Assembly: GCF_045032955.1 (NCBI RefSeq)
Contig: NZ_JBJFZU010000006.1
Span: forward strand, 62,001 to 126,000
DNA: 64,000 nt
Direction of reading: 5' to 3'
Origin: Ornithinicoccus sp045032955
Lineage (GTDB): Bacteria > Actinomycetota > Actinomycetes > Actinomycetales > Dermatophilaceae
The translations under genes were made by a program, and so were the position numbers. Shown here piece after piece: positions 63,530-64,000 of the stretch. The notes beneath the pieces were generated by a model. That model searched no databases and was not told the DNA's origin. It worked only from the letters and a program-made list of their open reading frames with translations. Position 1 is the stretch's first letter; the number at the start of each line of letters is the position of its first letter.

Positions 63530-64000
63530 TCAGGAGTCCTTCCGATAGAGGTCGTACTTGCCGATGTACTGCACGACCCCGTCCGGCACCAGGTACCAGA
63601 CGGGATCTCCGTGGCCGGTGCGTTCCCGGCAGTCGGTGGAGCTGATGGCCATCGCGGGGACCTCGAGCAGGGTCACCTTGTCCTCGGGCATCCCGGCGTC
63701 GCTGAGGACGTGGCCCGGACGCGTCACCCCCACGAAGTGCGCCAGCTCCCAGAGCTGGTGGACACCCTTCCAGGACAGGATCTGGGCCAGGGCGTCGGCG
63801 CCGGTGATGAAGAACAGTTCGTCGTCGGGGCGCTCCTCGTGCAGGTCGCGCAGCGTGTCCATGGTGTAGGTCGGGCCCTCGCGGTCGACGTCGACGCGGC
63901 TCACCGTGAAGCTCGGGTTGGACGCCGTCGCGATGACGGTCATCAGGTACCGGTGCTCGGCGTCGGTCACCTCGGTGACGTCCTTGCGGTAGGGCTGTCC
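63530..64000 (-). CDS. nadD: Nicotinate-nucleotide adenylyltransferase NadD (5' part outside window)
   Basis: C-terminal 156 residues of the enzyme that adenylates nicotinate mononucleotide. Visible: DAEHRYLMTVIATASNPSF, GPTYTMDTL, FFITGADALAQILSW and the ISSTDCRER motif (ISSTxIR type). The frame is open to the window end, so the N-terminal HxGH site lies beyond it. Confidence 0.96.
   Translation of the reverse strand, partial: GQPYRKDVTEVTDAEHRYLMTVIATASNPSFTVSRVDVDREGPTYTMDTLRDLHEERPDDELFFITGADALAQILSWKGVHQLWELAHFVGVTRPGHVLSDAGMPEDKVTLLEVPAMAISSTDCRERTGHGDPVWYLVPDGVVQYIGKYDLYRKDS

Overview
The window is chromosomal DNA of a high-GC actinobacterium. Evidence: very high G+C at third codon positions, frequent GTG starts, chains of 1-4 nt ATGA/GTGA gene overlaps, SigE-family and SigK-type transcription signals, and actinobacterial families such as DUF3097, DUF6703-like and an MPT83-like fasciclin lipoprotein. 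Gene order and codon habit fit the Micrococcales, perhaps near Ornithinimicrobium/Serinicoccus; that placement is inference. I see no phage, insertion sequence, CRISPR array or plasmid gene. Coding density is extreme: 57 protein genes (two cut by the window edges) and one tRNA. No gap without a gene exceeds about 255 bp, the largest being 18528-18782 upstream of znuA.

Layout. 1-9.1 kb: dnaG (partial), a drug-type MFS exporter, an orphan LigD-polymerase protein, and a translationally coupled minus-strand series dgt - nitronate monooxygenase - phosphotransferase - META-like lipoprotein, plus a MOSC protein. 9-17 kb: DUF2277 and a HELVH protein, a rhodanese, PfpI, dusB, a SigE-family sigma factor with a membrane partner framed by 46-bp direct repeats, lysG/lysE and glyS. 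17-24 kb: an AbiEi-like/nuclease-like orphan, the zinc-uptake operon znuABC-zur with its Zur box, a GNAT, uppS and recO. 24-32 kb: an accessory block (AlkB, VOC protein, Na+/solute symporter operon, dhaKLM) between recO and era, which are often near neighbours in actinobacteria. 32-42 kb: era, a CorC-like protein, ybeY, phoH, an MFS gene, rsmE, dnaJ, hrcA with CIRCE, then fumC divergent from DUF3097. 42-49 kb: a DUF4870 protein, hemW, ppk2, a second AbiEi-like orphan, trmB, lepA. 49-54 kb: a SigK-type promoter driving a Mo-cofactor oxidoreductase and an MPT83-like fasciclin lipoprotein, then a GNAT and a PIG-L deacetylase/membrane acyltransferase pair. 54-61 kb: a glyoxylate/glycolate module (malate synthase, glcDEF, an IclR regulator). 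61-64 kb: MFS, tRNA-Ala(GGC), histidine phosphatase, rsfS, nadD (partial).

How genes work together. Zur should repress its own uptake operon. LysG-LysE is a basic amino acid export switch. GlcDEF oxidises glycolate to glyoxylate, which malate synthase condenses with acetyl-CoA; the IclR protein is the obvious regulator. DhaK/L/M phosphorylate dihydroxyacetone from PEP, with all PTS phosphocarriers fused into DhaM.

Most notable signals: (1) a SigK-consensus promoter (CCATCC-N16-CGAAT) ahead of an MPT83-like gene; (2) exact 46-bp direct repeats bracketing the sigma-factor cassette, splitting an ancestral lysG-dusB junction; (3) a strongly over-represented octamer GGTATGCC, present in several reading frames; (4) many start codons lying 6-8 nt after an NAnnnT -10 box, which implies widespread leaderless mRNAs, including one 10-bp palindrome serving as the -10 of two divergent leaderless genes.
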